Source: Flavobacteriaceae bacterium MAR_2010_72
GTDB lineage: Bacteria > Bacteroidota > Bacteroidia > Flavobacteriales > Flavobacteriaceae
Length of the DNA stretch: 64,000 nucleotides
Direction: 5' to 3'
NCBI GenBank assembly: GCA_003550275.1
Contig: QXCW01000002.1
Coordinates: 310,001-374,000, forward strand
This document shows, in pieces, positions 26,424 to 35,370 of the stretch. Position 1 is the stretch's first letter, and the number at the start of each line of letters is the position of its first letter. The translations under genes were made by a program, and so were the position numbers. The notes below the pieces were generated by a model. The model was given only the letters and a program-made list of their open reading frames with translations. It was not told the origin of the DNA and searched no databases.

Positions 26424-27914
26424 TTATCCAACATTAAAGGATTGGTTTTTAACCAAGTTGATTAATTTGTTGATGTCATCTTTTAACAAACGATCTTCTT
26501 CTAATTTATCTACGTGGTTGCGAATGATTTTAAAGTTTTCTTCAATTAATGCAGAAAATGTATTTGGTCTTCTAAATTCTAGAGCTTGAGCTGCGTACAT
26601 CAATTCAATGGCCAAAATCTTTTCAATATTTTCAAGGATTTGATTGAATTTTCGCCCAGAAATACTTCCCATTGACACATGGTCTTCTTGACCCAAAGAA
26701 GTGGGAATACTGTCAGCTGAAGGCGGGAAACAAAGCGATTTGTTTTCGGTAACTAATGCTGCCGTAGTGTATTGCGGGATCATAAATCCTGAATTTAAGC
26801 CTCCGGCTTGTGTCAATAATCTCGGCAATTCAAATTTGCCTTCAATTAACAAATAACATCTGCGATCAGCAATATTGCCCAATTCTGAAGCTGCTATTGA
26901 GGCGTAATCTAATGCCATAGCCAATGGTTGGCCATGAAAATTGCCTCCCGAAATAGCTTCAGTTTCACTTAACACAATAGGGTTGTCTGTAACTGAATTC
27001 AGCTCTATTTCAGCGAGCTCCTGTAAATGATAATAGGCGTTTCTTGAAGCGCCGTGAACCTGTGGGATGCACCGCATTGAATAAGGATCCTGAACACGTG
27101 CACAGGTTTCATGTGAGGTAATGTTTTCTGAATGTTTAAAAAGCATTCGCATCCGTTCAGCCACTTTTAAATTCCCTTTAAATGGTCTAATTTGGTGCAA
27201 AGCATCCTTAAATGGGGAAGCACTGCCTTGATAGCCTTCTATACTCATGGCGCCAGCAACATCGGCCAAATCTAATATATAGGACATTTTATTCAGGCCA
27301 AGAATCGCATGTGCTAGGATAAATTGGGTTCCATTGATTAGGGCGAGACCTTCTTTGGCTTGCAATTGAATGGGTTCAAGTTTGTGGTTTAACAAAACCT
27401 CTTTTGAAGGACGTATGTTGCCTTCAACCCAAAATTCGCCTTCACCTAAAAGAGGTAAAAATAAATGGGCAAGTGGTGCGAGATCCCCAGACGCGCCAAC
27501 GGAACCCTGTTCAGGAACGACAGGTAAAAGCTCATTTTCTATGAAATAGATAATGCGCTCAATCACACTTAATCTAATTCCTGAAAATCCTTGACATAAG
27601 GCGTGCACCTTGCAGATCATCATGAGTTTTGAAAGTTCCTTATCGATTGGTTTTCCAACGCCTACGGCATGGGTTAAAAGTAAGTTCTCTTGAAGTTTAC
27701 TGGTTTCTTGAGGTGTAATTTGGACATCACAAAGAGGGCCAAACCCGGTATTTATACCATATACAGCTTTGTTGTTGTTGGCAATGGTTTCTACTCTTTT
27801 TCTACTGAGATTTACTTTTTTAATGGCTTCAGAAGATAAAGTAGCGTTCATTGAGCCTCTTGAAATGGCAATTATTTTATCTATGGTTAAGTGATCTATT
27901 CCGTAATTGAACAT
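26424..27914 (-). CDS. hutH: Histidine ammonia-lyase
   Basis: First enzyme of histidine breakdown; releases ammonia from L-histidine to form urocanate. It has 496 residues. The MIO cofactor forms from Ala141-Ser142-Gly143 in GSVGASGDLAPLAH. Other family marks are YGINTGFGPLCD near residue 50, the NALINGTQ-like GLALINGTQFILAH, QDPYSMRCIPQVHGASR and SVTDNPI, then GGNFHGQPLA. Start is ATG at 27914. First gene of a hutHU operon; hutI and hutG, needed to finish the pathway to glutamate, are not in this window. A promoter with four inverted half-sites drives it. Confidence 0.96.
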   Translation of the reverse strand: MFNYGIDHLTIDKIIAISRGSMNATLSSEAIKKVNLSRKRVETIANNNKAVYGINTGFGPLCDVQITPQETSKLQENLLLTHAVGVGKPIDKELSKLMMICKVHALCQGFSGIRLSVIERIIYFIENELLPVVPEQGSVGASGDLAPLAHLFLPLLGEGEFWVEGNIRPSKEVLLNHKLEPIQLQAKEGLALINGTQFILAHAILGLNKMSYILDLADVAGAMSIEGYQGSASPFKDALHQIRPFKGNLKVAERMRMLFKHSENITSHETCARVQDPYSMRCIPQVHGASRNAYYHLQELAEIELNSVTDNPIVLSETEAISGGNFHGQPLAMALDYASIAASELGNIADRRCYLLIEGKFELPRLLTQAGGLNSGFMIPQYTTAALVTENKSLCFPPSADSIPTSLGQEDHVSMGSISGRKFNQILENIEKILAIELMYAAQALEFRRPNTFSALIEENFKIIRNHVDKLEEDRLLKDDINKLINLVKNQSFNVG

Positions 27915-27934
27915 TAGTGTTTATTCATGAATGG

Positions 27935-27994
27935 GTTATTGTTACAAAGTTATTGTTATTTTTGATGCTTAACAATATTAATTAGTTAACAATT
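27935..27994. promoter_or_regulatory. hutHU promoter with four inverted half-sites (LysR-type operator)
   Basis: On the reverse strand ATTG (27976-27973) and TAACTTTG (27952-27945) are 20 bp apart and form the hutH promoter. Over it lie GTTATTGTTA twice (27935-27944, 27949-27958) and the opposite orientation TTAACAATA (27969-27977) and TTAACAATT (27986-27994). Half-sites cover the start region, -7, -33 and upstream. The neighbouring LysR-type gene is the obvious candidate binder. Confidence 0.6.
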
Positions 27995-28001
27995 AATAAC
28001 T

Positions 28002-28901
28002 ATGAGTTATCAAATAGAATTAAGGCACTTAAACTATTTTTTGGCAGTTGCCGAAGATTTGCACTTTAGAAAAGCTGCTGAACGACTTTACATTTCACAA
28101 CCTGGCTTGAGTAGGCAAATACAACAAATGGAGGATCATTTGGGCGTTACCTTATTTGATAGGCATAACCGTAAAGTAGAATTGACCAAATCGGGAGAAT
28201 ATCTTCAGAAAGAGATCACCGAAATTCTTAAGCGCTTAGAGGCTACTTTGGATCATTCGAGATTGTTGGGTCAAGGCTTGGCAGGAGATTTGAAGTTAGG
28301 TTATGTAGGCTCTGCAATGCAAAATATCATTCCTAATATGTTGTTGAAATTTAGAGAAGAAAATCCAAACGTGGTATTTAGTTTGAAGGAAATGGATAAT
28401 CAAAAGCAGGTGGACGAATTATTGTCACATAATTTGGATTTGGGTTTTGTCAGGTTAGAAAGAGTCCCTCGAGGATTGGGAATTAAGCCTATTTTGGAAG
28501 AAACGTTTTCCCTGGTCTTGCCAAAAGATCATCCAATTCATGTTAATAATTTTGAAAGCCTACTACAATTTAAAAATGAATCGTTTATCTTATTTGATCC
28601 CGCATATAGTGCAACCTATTATGAAAAGGTCATGCAAATTTTTGATGATTGTAAGTTTACGCCAATTGTCACACATAACACAATACACGCTGGGTCGATT
28701 TACAAATTGGTTGAAAACAATTTTGGGATATCGATAGTTCCAAAATCTCTTGAGACTTTTACCAATGAACGCATAAAATTTATTGAACTTCAAAATATAT
28801 CTCAAAGAACCACCATGTCTATAGTTTGGAATAATGAAAATAGAAACCCAATTTTAGATCGATTTTTAAATAGTATATCAAATGATTTTACAGCTTTATA
28901 A
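28002..28901 (+). CDS. LysR-family transcriptional regulator, probably of hutHU
   Basis: A 299-residue DNA-binding regulator. The N-terminal helix-turn-helix is classical: LRHLNYFLAVAEDLHFRKAA then ERLYISQPGLSRQIQQMEDH and LFDRHNRKVELTKSG. A linker helix to about residue 90 is followed by a type 2 periplasmic-binding-like effector domain starting LKLGYVGSAMQNIIP. It is divergent from hutH, with an 87-bp shared control region holding inverted half-sites, the standard arrangement for a LysR regulator and its target. The inducer is likely urocanate or histidine, but this is inferred from context only. It would also autoregulate. Confidence 0.9.
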   Translation: MSYQIELRHLNYFLAVAEDLHFRKAAERLYISQPGLSRQIQQMEDHLGVTLFDRHNRKVELTKSGEYLQKEITEILKRLEATLDHSRLLGQGLAGDLKLGYVGSAMQNIIPNMLLKFREENPNVVFSLKEMDNQKQVDELLSHNLDLGFVRLERVPRGLGIKPILEETFSLVLPKDHPIHVNNFESLLQFKNESFILFDPAYSATYYEKVMQIFDDCKFTPIVTHNTIHAGSIYKLVENNFGISIVPKSLETFTNERIKFIELQNISQRTTMSIVWNNENRNPILDRFLNSISNDFTAL

Positions 28902-29006
28902 GCGTTCAGAGAGAAACTGCTAAAGAAATCACTTTCAAATTAATGATTCCTGTATTTTATGTAAACACTTATAAATCAAAATATTAAATAATTATTGAAC
29001 AAATAC

Positions 29007-29042
29007 AATTGCATTTTAGCGAATATAATTGCATTTAAGCGA
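29007..29042 (+). promoter_or_regulatory. Direct-repeat operator upstream of the giant secreted protein
   Basis: AATTGCATTTTAGCGA (29007-29022) and AATTGCATTTAAGCGA (29027-29042) differ at one of 16 positions and start 20 bp apart. The second ends exactly 19 bp before a TATGTTTG box, replacing the -33 element. Suggests an activator bound on one DNA face; identity unknown. Confidence 0.6.
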
Positions 29043-29061
29043 TGTTTTGAATAAATTTTTA

Positions 29062-29069
29062 TATGTTTG
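29062..29069 (+). promoter_or_regulatory. -7 box of the giant secreted-protein gene
   Basis: TATGTTTG fits TAnnTTTG and lies 28 bp before the ATG at 29098. No TTTG at the -33 position. Confidence 0.5.
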
Positions 29070-29097
29070 CTTTCTATTAACCGCAATTTGTTTTTGA

Positions 29098-32000
29098 ATG
29101 AAGTCTGCCCCATTCTTTAACTTACACCTATTTAGGATAAGTATTTTTTGCCTTTTTTTTAGTATAGTTGCTAATTCTCAAAGCGATATTCAAGTTGAGA
29201 TTGTTGGAGGGACTATTGTTTATGAATATGATATTATAAACATAACTGCCGGAAACGCAATATCATTTAGAATAACAAATACAGTTCCAAATTCAAATTG
29301 TGGAAATCTTAAAATTGAAGATATTTATTTAGACCCAGCAACTGGATTTACTTTAGAGCATGAGGCTTTGCCTAAAAATATAAAACCAGCAGCATGTAAA
29401 AATGGAAGTAAATTTGTTGACTTTGTCATTACTAATATAAGTGGCAACTGTAATGCGTACACTGAAGTCACAATTTTGATGAATGGAAATGATGGTGATT
29501 TTCAATTCATTTTTACCTTGTCGGGAGCTCCTGAAATTAATGTGTTAGGAGGAAGCCCTTTTGCGGATATTCAACATGGTTCAACAGATACTACCCCAAC
29601 CAATGGCACCTACTATGGTGTAATTGATGAAGGCGCTTCGGTTTCAAGAAATTTTATTATAACAAGTACTGGAAGTTGCCCGTTAGACGTAAGCTCTATC
29701 ACTAGTTCATTAAGTGACTTTGCGGTTGCTCCTTATGTTGTTCTACCGAATAATTCGATAGCAGCTTTGCCCAGAAGTATTGATCCTGGTTCTTATATAA
29801 TTTTTATTGTAAGCTTTGTTGCGCCTACCCCCGCAACTCCTGGGACTTATACATCAACTATAAGTGTTTCAAACACAGATAATACAACTTTTACCTTTAA
29901 TGTAAGTGCCGAAATATTTGACTTTAACATTCCAGGTCCTGGGGGAATTACTGCAGATTTTAGACTTTGGTTAAAATCTACCCGGGGGGTTACAAAGAAT
30001 GGAAGCTCAAAAGTTTCATTGTGGAAAGATATTGGAACTAATGGGAAAAATGCGGAACAACCCGTGACAGCAAACCAGCCCACTTTCATAGATGATGCGG
30101 CTTCAAACATCAATTTTAATCCAGTTATTAAATTTGAAAATAATGGGAGTAGTATAGAAGAATATTTATATAATACGGATAATGGTTTTTACAGTCAGGA
30201 TATGTTTATTGTCATGGTTCCTGATGGAACCATGACTAATGCTTCATCCCAGAATACGATTTTTGCAGGTGTTTCTTCAGAAGGTGCTGGGGATATTACT
30301 GGTGTAGGCTTTGGGGATTACTCGTCAAGGTTTACCAACGAAACCTTATCCTATAATCAAAACACCACGGCTTCTTTTAACGGTGCAGCAGAAACCAATA
30401 CATCATATGCAAAGGCCGGGATTATAAATGTTAGGAATAATGCCGTTTCTTCTCCTACTGGTCAGGAGATTTTGTATAATTCGAATGTGTTAACAACGTC
30501 TGGAATTAATGATGTTTCATTCGTAAACGTAGGCTATACCGATTCAGTTTCTCCATTTACGGTTTTTGGAACCGAATATTGGATTGGAAGAAACATGGAT
30601 GTTCAGGGTAGTTTAAACGGTCGTGTTGCTGAAATTTTCACCTTTGCAGAACGTGTGCCAGCCGCTGGCCGTCAAAAAATAGAATCCTATTTAGCTATAA
30701 AATATGGGATTACTTTAGGAGCTTCAACCGAAGCTCAAAAAGACTATGTGAATTCATTCGGTACTAAAGTTTGGGATATTGCAGCAAACTCTGGCTATAA
30801 TTACCATGTAGCTGGAATTGGAAGAGATTCTATTTCCGATTTGAACCAAAAGCAATCCAAAACCCTAAATGTAACCAATGAAGTCACCATTGGCTTGGAT
30901 GGTATTTTTACTACTAATAACACAAACATAAATGAGTTTAATAAGGACGGAGATTTTTTAGTTTGGGGAAGTAACAACGGAGCTTTTTCAGGAACAAGTA
31001 CAAATTCAGTAACCATTGCTTCTGGTATTACAACCTCTTTAACCCGTATTGACCGAAAATGGAAGGTTGTTGAGTCTATTGAAAATGCGGGAGGCGATGT
31101 CGAAAACGTTTATGTTTCTATTCCTACAGCGGCTTTTAGCAGTTTTTCAAAAACGGCTACAGAAGAATATGTACTCATAGTAGCTGACAATGCCAATTTT
31201 GCCAATGGAGATATTATTGATGTCATTCCTTTAAAATCTGATGGAGGCTCCAATCTTCAAACCTGGTATGATTTTGATGGCACTAAATTTTTCACCTTTG
31301 GTAAGGCGTCTAAATTAACTTCAAACCATTCAATAAGTATAGCTTCAGGAGATTATTTGGTTGGAGAATATTCATTGAATCTCAATGTGGTTGCATTTAC
31401 AATTTCAGCTTGGGTGAAAAGCCCCTCCAATGCAAGTACGCGAACCATCATGGCAAAAGGGAACAAGCTACAGTTACGTTTAAACCCTTCTGATCAAATA
31501 GAAGTGATGGTAGATGATGACGTGACTCCAAGGTTTACTTCTAGTATGGTTATCAACGATAATAAATGGCACCAAATCTCTTTTGTTTATAATAACGGCA
31601 CTATATTTTTATATGTTGACGGTGTTTTAGATAAATCCGAACAAAACGTAGTCGCACCTTCGCCAAATTATAATCGATTTTCAATTGGAGCTTTATACGT
31701 TGATAAAAATAATATCATAAATCCCTTTTTCGGAGATATTGATGAGGTGTATGTGTGGGATCAGGCGCTTTCGGCTAGTCAGGTAAGATATCTTATGAAC
31801 CAAGAAGTTGAAAAAGTTTCAGATAAAGTAAGTGGAAAGGTGGTTCCAACGTCGGCCTCAAGTAATGAAGTAGCTGCAATACCATATAATAAACTAAAAG
31901 CTTATTATGACTTTAATACCTTTTATGGTTCCACCGCAGAGAGTTTAGTTGATGATAGAAATTTCATCCGTTTAAAATACTTAGATAAAAGTAAATCTTT

Positions 32001-34008
32001 GGTTGGCGCTCAAACCATTGCAATGCCCTATATTTCAGCTGCAAATGGGGAATGGGATAATGCTGGCACGTGGGCTAACAGTACTTTTAATATGTTGCCA
32101 AATGCTTTGAGTTTAGATGGTGTGACATACATAGATTGGAATATTGTAGAAACATCGCACAACATAACTTCTGGCGATCGTGATATTACCGTTTTAGGAT
32201 TGAAAAATAATTCAGGAAAGATTACAATAGCAGATCCAAATGAGGCGCAAGATGAAACAAATTCTGGTCAAGGATTGACTATTTCTCACTATTTAGAGTT
32301 AGATGGTGTAATAGATTTAGTTGGAGAATCTCAATTAGTTCAAAGTGAAGGGAGCATTATTGATGCTGATAGTGGCGGTTACATTGAGCGTGATCAACAA
32401 GGAACGGCTAATAGCTTTAACTATAATTACTGGTCATCATCGGTTGCGCCAATAGGAGGTAATACTGCCACAAGAGGTACTGGAGTAGCTGCAGGAAATA
32501 CAAACCACTCCATTGCAGGTGTATTATTTGATGGTACGGTATCATCTGCATATCAACCCATAACTTTTAATTCTTCTGCCACGGCGGCCGATTCGAGTAC
32601 GCCATCTAATCCAAGAACAATTAGTTCGAATTGGTTGTTTAAATTTTACGGAACAGCAGATGATTACAATGCTTGGGTCAAAATCAATCAATTGTCTTCA
32701 TTATTACCAGGAGAAGGATTTACAATGAAAGGTACATCGGGTGCGGCTGACATTTTATCAAGTTCACAAAATTATGTGTTCAAAGGACGACCTAATAATG
32801 GAACGATTTCACTTGCATTGGATAAGTCGTCAGGTGAAGTAGAGAGGCTTATCGGGAATCCTTATCCGTCGGCTATAGATGCCACGGCTTTTATATTGGA
32901 TAATATGAGTATTGCCGATGGTGGTACTAACACAAATGGAACTGTTTTTAATGGAGCGCTCTATTTTTGGGATCATTTTGGCGAAGAGAATTCACATCTT
33001 TTAGGAGACTATGTTGGAGGATATGCAACAAGAAACTTGACTGGTGGTGTTGCAGCAATTTCCAATGATAGCCGAATTAATACGACTTCAGCTGCTGGCA
33101 GTCCAGCGGTTGGGACAAAAGTCCCAGGAGAATTTATTCCTGTAAATCAAGGATTCTTTGTATCAACGGTAATTGATGGATTCAATAATGATAATGGCTT
33201 ACCTATAACCACGGTTGATGGTGGAACAATTATATTTAAAAATAGTCAACGCGCTTTTGTCACTGAAGCTATTAGCACAGAGTCTAATTTTTTAAGAACG
33301 ACTTCAAAAAACAATTCAAAAACTAAAAAGGCAAATCCAATAATTCGGTTGACTTATGACTCTCCAATGGGATATCATAGGCAAATAGCAATTGGTTTAC
33401 ACGAAAAGGCAACCAATGGATTTGACTTGGGGTTTGACGCTTTCATTGCCGATATCAATGAGGAGGACATGTACTGGACCTTCGATAAAAACAAATTTGT
33501 AATTCAAGGGGTGAATAATTTCGATTCAAGTGAAGAATATCTTTTAGAACTAATTGTAAAAAAAGCAGGTTCAGCTAAAATTAGATTGGACAATTTTGAA
33601 AATCTAAATTCAAAACTGCCTATTTATATTAAGGATAATGTTACAGGTGAGATAACTCAAATTAACGACAAACCATTTAAAGTTTATTTAGAACCTGGTG
33701 TTTACAGTGATAGATTTAGTTTGGTGTTCAAGCCATCTCAAAATAGGTTGCTAGCAACAAATGAAGTTGACTTTGACCAAAACTTTTTGGTTAGTTATGA
33801 TTCAGAAGCCTTTCAATTACATCTTCAGTTACAAAATGATACGTTAATCGAAGGTGTTAAAATTTATGATTTTACAGGCAAGGAAGTAAGGTCATTAAAG
33901 TTTGGTTCAACCAATAAAATTGAGCCAATTGGCATTGATAAAGGGATTTATATTTTGAAGATAAATACCGAACAAGGGGTTGTGAGTAAAAAAGTTATTC
34001 TAAAGTAG
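29098..34008 (+). CDS. Giant multidomain surface protein with type IX secretion sorting domain
   Basis: A 1636-residue exported protein. Signal peptide at 1-27 (ends VANSQS). Then a beta-sandwich of the choice-of-anchor D/HYDIN kind (about 141-271, with TSTGSCPLDVSSIT and SNTDNTTFTFNVSAEIFDF), a DUF8202-like region from about 280 (GGITADFRLWLKS, VSLWKDIGTNGKNAEQP), and a LamG/concanavalin-like sandwich at about 745-900 (NVVAFTISAWVKS, WHQISFVYNNGTIFLYVDG, FGDIDEVYVWDQALSASQV). A long further beta-rich part follows. The last 75 residues are a type A sorting domain (GVKIYDFTGKEVRSL, DKGIYILKINTEQGVVSKKV). It should leave through the type IX system and attach to the cell surface; adhesion or glycan binding is likely, not shown. 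Confidence 0.85.
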   Translation: MKSAPFFNLHLFRISIFCLFFSIVANSQSDIQVEIVGGTIVYEYDIINITAGNAISFRITNTVPNSNCGNLKIEDIYLDPATGFTLEHEALPKNIKPAACKNGSKFVDFVITNISGNCNAYTEVTILMNGNDGDFQFIFTLSGAPEINVLGGSPFADIQHGSTDTTPTNGTYYGVIDEGASVSRNFIITSTGSCPLDVSSITSSLSDFAVAPYVVLPNNSIAALPRSIDPGSYIIFIVSFVAPTPATPGTYTSTISVSNTDNTTFTFNVSAEIFDFNIPGPGGITADFRLWLKSTRGVTKNGSSKVSLWKDIGTNGKNAEQPVTANQPTFIDDAASNINFNPVIKFENNGSSIEEYLYNTDNGFYSQDMFIVMVPDGTMTNASSQNTIFAGVSSEGAGDITGVGFGDYSSRFTNETLSYNQNTTASFNGAAETNTSYAKAGIINVRNNAVSSPTGQEILYNSNVLTTSGINDVSFVNVGYTDSVSPFTVFGTEYWIGRNMDVQGSLNGRVAEIFTFAERVPAAGRQKIESYLAIKYGITLGASTEAQKDYVNSFGTKVWDIAANSGYNYHVAGIGRDSISDLNQKQSKTLNVTNEVTIGLDGIFTTNNTNINEFNKDGDFLVWGSNNGAFSGTSTNSVTIASGITTSLTRIDRKWKVVESIENAGGDVENVYVSIPTAAFSSFSKTATEEYVLIVADNANFANGDIIDVIPLKSDGGSNLQTWYDFDGTKFFTFGKASKLTSNHSISIASGDYLVGEYSLNLNVVAFTISAWVKSPSNASTRTIMAKGNKLQLRLNPSDQIEVMVDDDVTPRFTSSMVINDNKWHQISFVYNNGTIFLYVDGVLDKSEQNVVAPSPNYNRFSIGALYVDKNNIINPFFGDIDEVYVWDQALSASQVRYLMNQEVEKVSDKVSGKVVPTSASSNEVAAIPYNKLKAYYDFNTFYGSTAESLVDDRNFIRLKYLDKSKSLVGAQTIAMPYISAANGEWDNAGTWANSTFNMLPNALSLDGVTYIDWNIVETSHNITSGDRDITVLGLKNNSGKITIADPNEAQDETNSGQGLTISHYLELDGVIDLVGESQLVQSEGSIIDADSGGYIERDQQGTANSFNYNYWSSSVAPIGGNTATRGTGVAAGNTNHSIAGVLFDGTVSSAYQPITFNSSATAADSSTPSNPRTISSNWLFKFYGTADDYNAWVKINQLSSLLPGEGFTMKGTSGAADILSSSQNYVFKGRPNNGTISLALDKSSGEVERLIGNPYPSAIDATAFILDNMSIADGGTNTNGTVFNGALYFWDHFGEENSHLLGDYVGGYATRNLTGGVAAISNDSRINTTSAAGSPAVGTKVPGEFIPVNQGFFVSTVIDGFNNDNGLPITTVDGGTIIFKNSQRAFVTEAISTESNFLRTTSKNNSKTKKANPIIRLTYDSPMGYHRQIAIGLHEKATNGFDLGFDAFIADINEEDMYWTFDKNKFVIQGVNNFDSSEEYLLELIVKKAGSAKIRLDNFENLNSKLPIYIKDNVTGEITQINDKPFKVYLEPGVYSDRFSLVFKPSQNRLLATNEVDFDQNFLVSYDSEAFQLHLQLQNDTLIEGVKIYDFTGKEVRSLKFGSTNKIEPIGIDKGIYILKINTEQGVVSKKVILK

Positions 34009-34066
34009 CTTATAAATCAAGTACTTATGTGAGTAAAAACTTAAAATGTAATAGGTTGAAAATAAG

Positions 34067-34098
34067 TTTGCACATAAAAAAGCTAATACCTAAATTTG
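34067..34098 (+). promoter_or_regulatory. Promoter of the DUF5679 gene
   Basis: TTTG (34067-34070) and TAAATTTG (34091-34098) are 20 bp apart, both full matches to the consensus. It lies 39 bp before the ATG at 34138. Confidence 0.7.
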
Positions 34099-34137
34099 AA
34101 AGAAATAGTTTAACCACAACAAAAACCTTATAACATT

Positions 34138-34281
34138 ATGGAAGGATATTGCGTAAAATGTAAATCTAAAAAAGAAATTAGCGGTGCTGCCGAAGTTACT
34201 ATGAAAAACGGTAGAAAAGCTATGAAAGGAAAATGCCCATCTTGCGGGACTGGCATGTTCAGAATTTTAGGTAAGGCATAA
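34138..34281 (+). CDS. DUF5679 small zinc-ribbon protein (47 aa)
   Basis: A 47-residue protein with two CxxC knuckles, C5-V-K-C8 and C33-P-S-C36, a typical single zinc ribbon. It begins MEGYCVKCKSKKEI, has a middle VTMKNGRKAMKGK and ends SCGTGMFRILGKA, the pattern of the DUF5679 family. The high Lys/Arg content suits nucleic-acid or ribosome contact, but the role is unknown. It has its own good promoter and a strong terminator about 90 bp behind, so it is an independent gene in spite of its size. Confidence 0.85.
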   Translation: MEGYCVKCKSKKEISGAAEVTMKNGRKAMKGKCPSCGTGMFRILGKA

Positions 34282-34373
34282 TTTAAGTTTTAGATTACAT
34301 TATGTATCTAAAAAAGTCTAGAATTAGATACGTCATTTAGCGTTAATATTCAGACATTAATACTTTACAAGTT

Positions 34374-34409
34374 AAAAAAGCACCATTAAAAAGTAATGGT
34401 GCTTTTTTT
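34374..34409 (+). terminator. Rho-independent terminator after the DUF5679 gene
   Basis: AAAAAAGCACCATTA (34374-34388) pairs with TAATGGTGCTTTTTT (34394-34408) around a five-base loop. It is symmetric and could also stop reverse-strand transcripts from 34478. Confidence 0.88.
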
Positions 34410-34477
34410 GTTTTTGAAATAAAGTTTTAGAATTAGAAAATCACTCTCCATACTCTAATTAACAATAAAACAAACTT

Positions 34478-35152
34478 TTATTTAGTTGTAATGAACTCTA
34501 TAACCAAATCAATAAGTTCGTTACGATGTTCAGAGTTGAATAAATGTTGGGCGTGAAATGAACCACTAAAGATTTTTAATTGTTTTGGATCCGTACATTC
34601 ATTAAAAATTTGATTAACTTTTGTAAACAGAACTTCATCTTTGGATACCACCACTAATTTTTCAATTTTCTTGTTTGAAATTCCTTTTCCAACTGCTGGA
34701 GCCAATAGTACTACTTTTCTTAAATTGATATCTGTCTCAAGCTCTAATGCACCTAAAATTGCAGCTGCACCCATACTTCCTCCAACCAGTATGATGTTCT
34801 TAAAACCTTGGGTTTTTAAATAATCCACAGCTCCTAAAACATCTAAAGCTTTATTATTTGTGTTCCCAGCTTTACTATTCCCATAACCTCTAAAATCTAT
34901 TGAAAGTGAAGCTATTCCTTTAGATTGTAAATGCTCCGCCAAAAAGTACCAACTTTCTTTATTAAATACCGCGCCGTGGGCAAAAACAACAGCTAAATCA
35001 TTAGTGCCTTCAAAAAAGGAAGCTTCGATTATACCATCATCTTCTGTTGAGAAGCTAACCAATTTAAAATCTGGCTTAAATAAGACATCCAATTCGTAAT
35101 TATTTGCCGTTACATTCAGGGCAAAAAGAAGTATAAATATAGGATTTAACAT
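34478..35152 (-). CDS. Exported alpha/beta hydrolase
   Basis: A 224-residue serine hydrolase with a short N-terminal signal peptide (MLNPIFILLFALNVTA). The fold is shown by VVFAHGAVFNKESWYFLAEH (oxyanion loop), SIDFRGYGNSKAG, the nucleophile elbow VGGSMGAAA (Ser in GGSMG), and a C-terminal catalytic His in SGSFHAQHLF. A late strand KLVVVSKDEVLFTKV holds the likely acid. Similar to dienelactone-hydrolase/lysophospholipase-like proteins; no substrate can be named. It stands alone, on the opposite strand from the neighbouring sulfotransferase cluster, and shares its 218-bp upstream region with it. Confidence 0.8.
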   Translation of the reverse strand: MLNPIFILLFALNVTANNYELDVLFKPDFKLVSFSTEDDGIIEASFFEGTNDLAVVFAHGAVFNKESWYFLAEHLQSKGIASLSIDFRGYGNSKAGNTNNKALDVLGAVDYLKTQGFKNIILVGGSMGAAAILGALELETDINLRKVVLLAPAVGKGISNKKIEKLVVVSKDEVLFTKVNQIFNECTDPKQLKIFSGSFHAQHLFNSEHRNELIDLVIEFITTK

Positions 35153-35370
35153 AATATAATCGTTTTATCTTTTTTAAAGATATCACAAAATTTATTTAGT
35201 ATTTAGTAGATTCATTTATAACAATTTGCATCATAGTATTATAAAAATCAAAAAAAAGATTTATTTTAGTAGGCAGTACGAAAAATCGTGCAATGGTCAA
35301 TTAGAACTTCCCCGAAATTTACATTTAGTTAACCTAAATTATAGTTTTAACCAATCTAAAACCTTTTAAA

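Noticed and set aside
35278-35339. Small dyads ACGAAAAATCGT and ATTTAG-N5-CTAAAT before paralogue 1 of the sulfotransferases
   Set aside because: Short and AT-rich; similar ones are expected by chance, and no consensus promoter could be tied to them.
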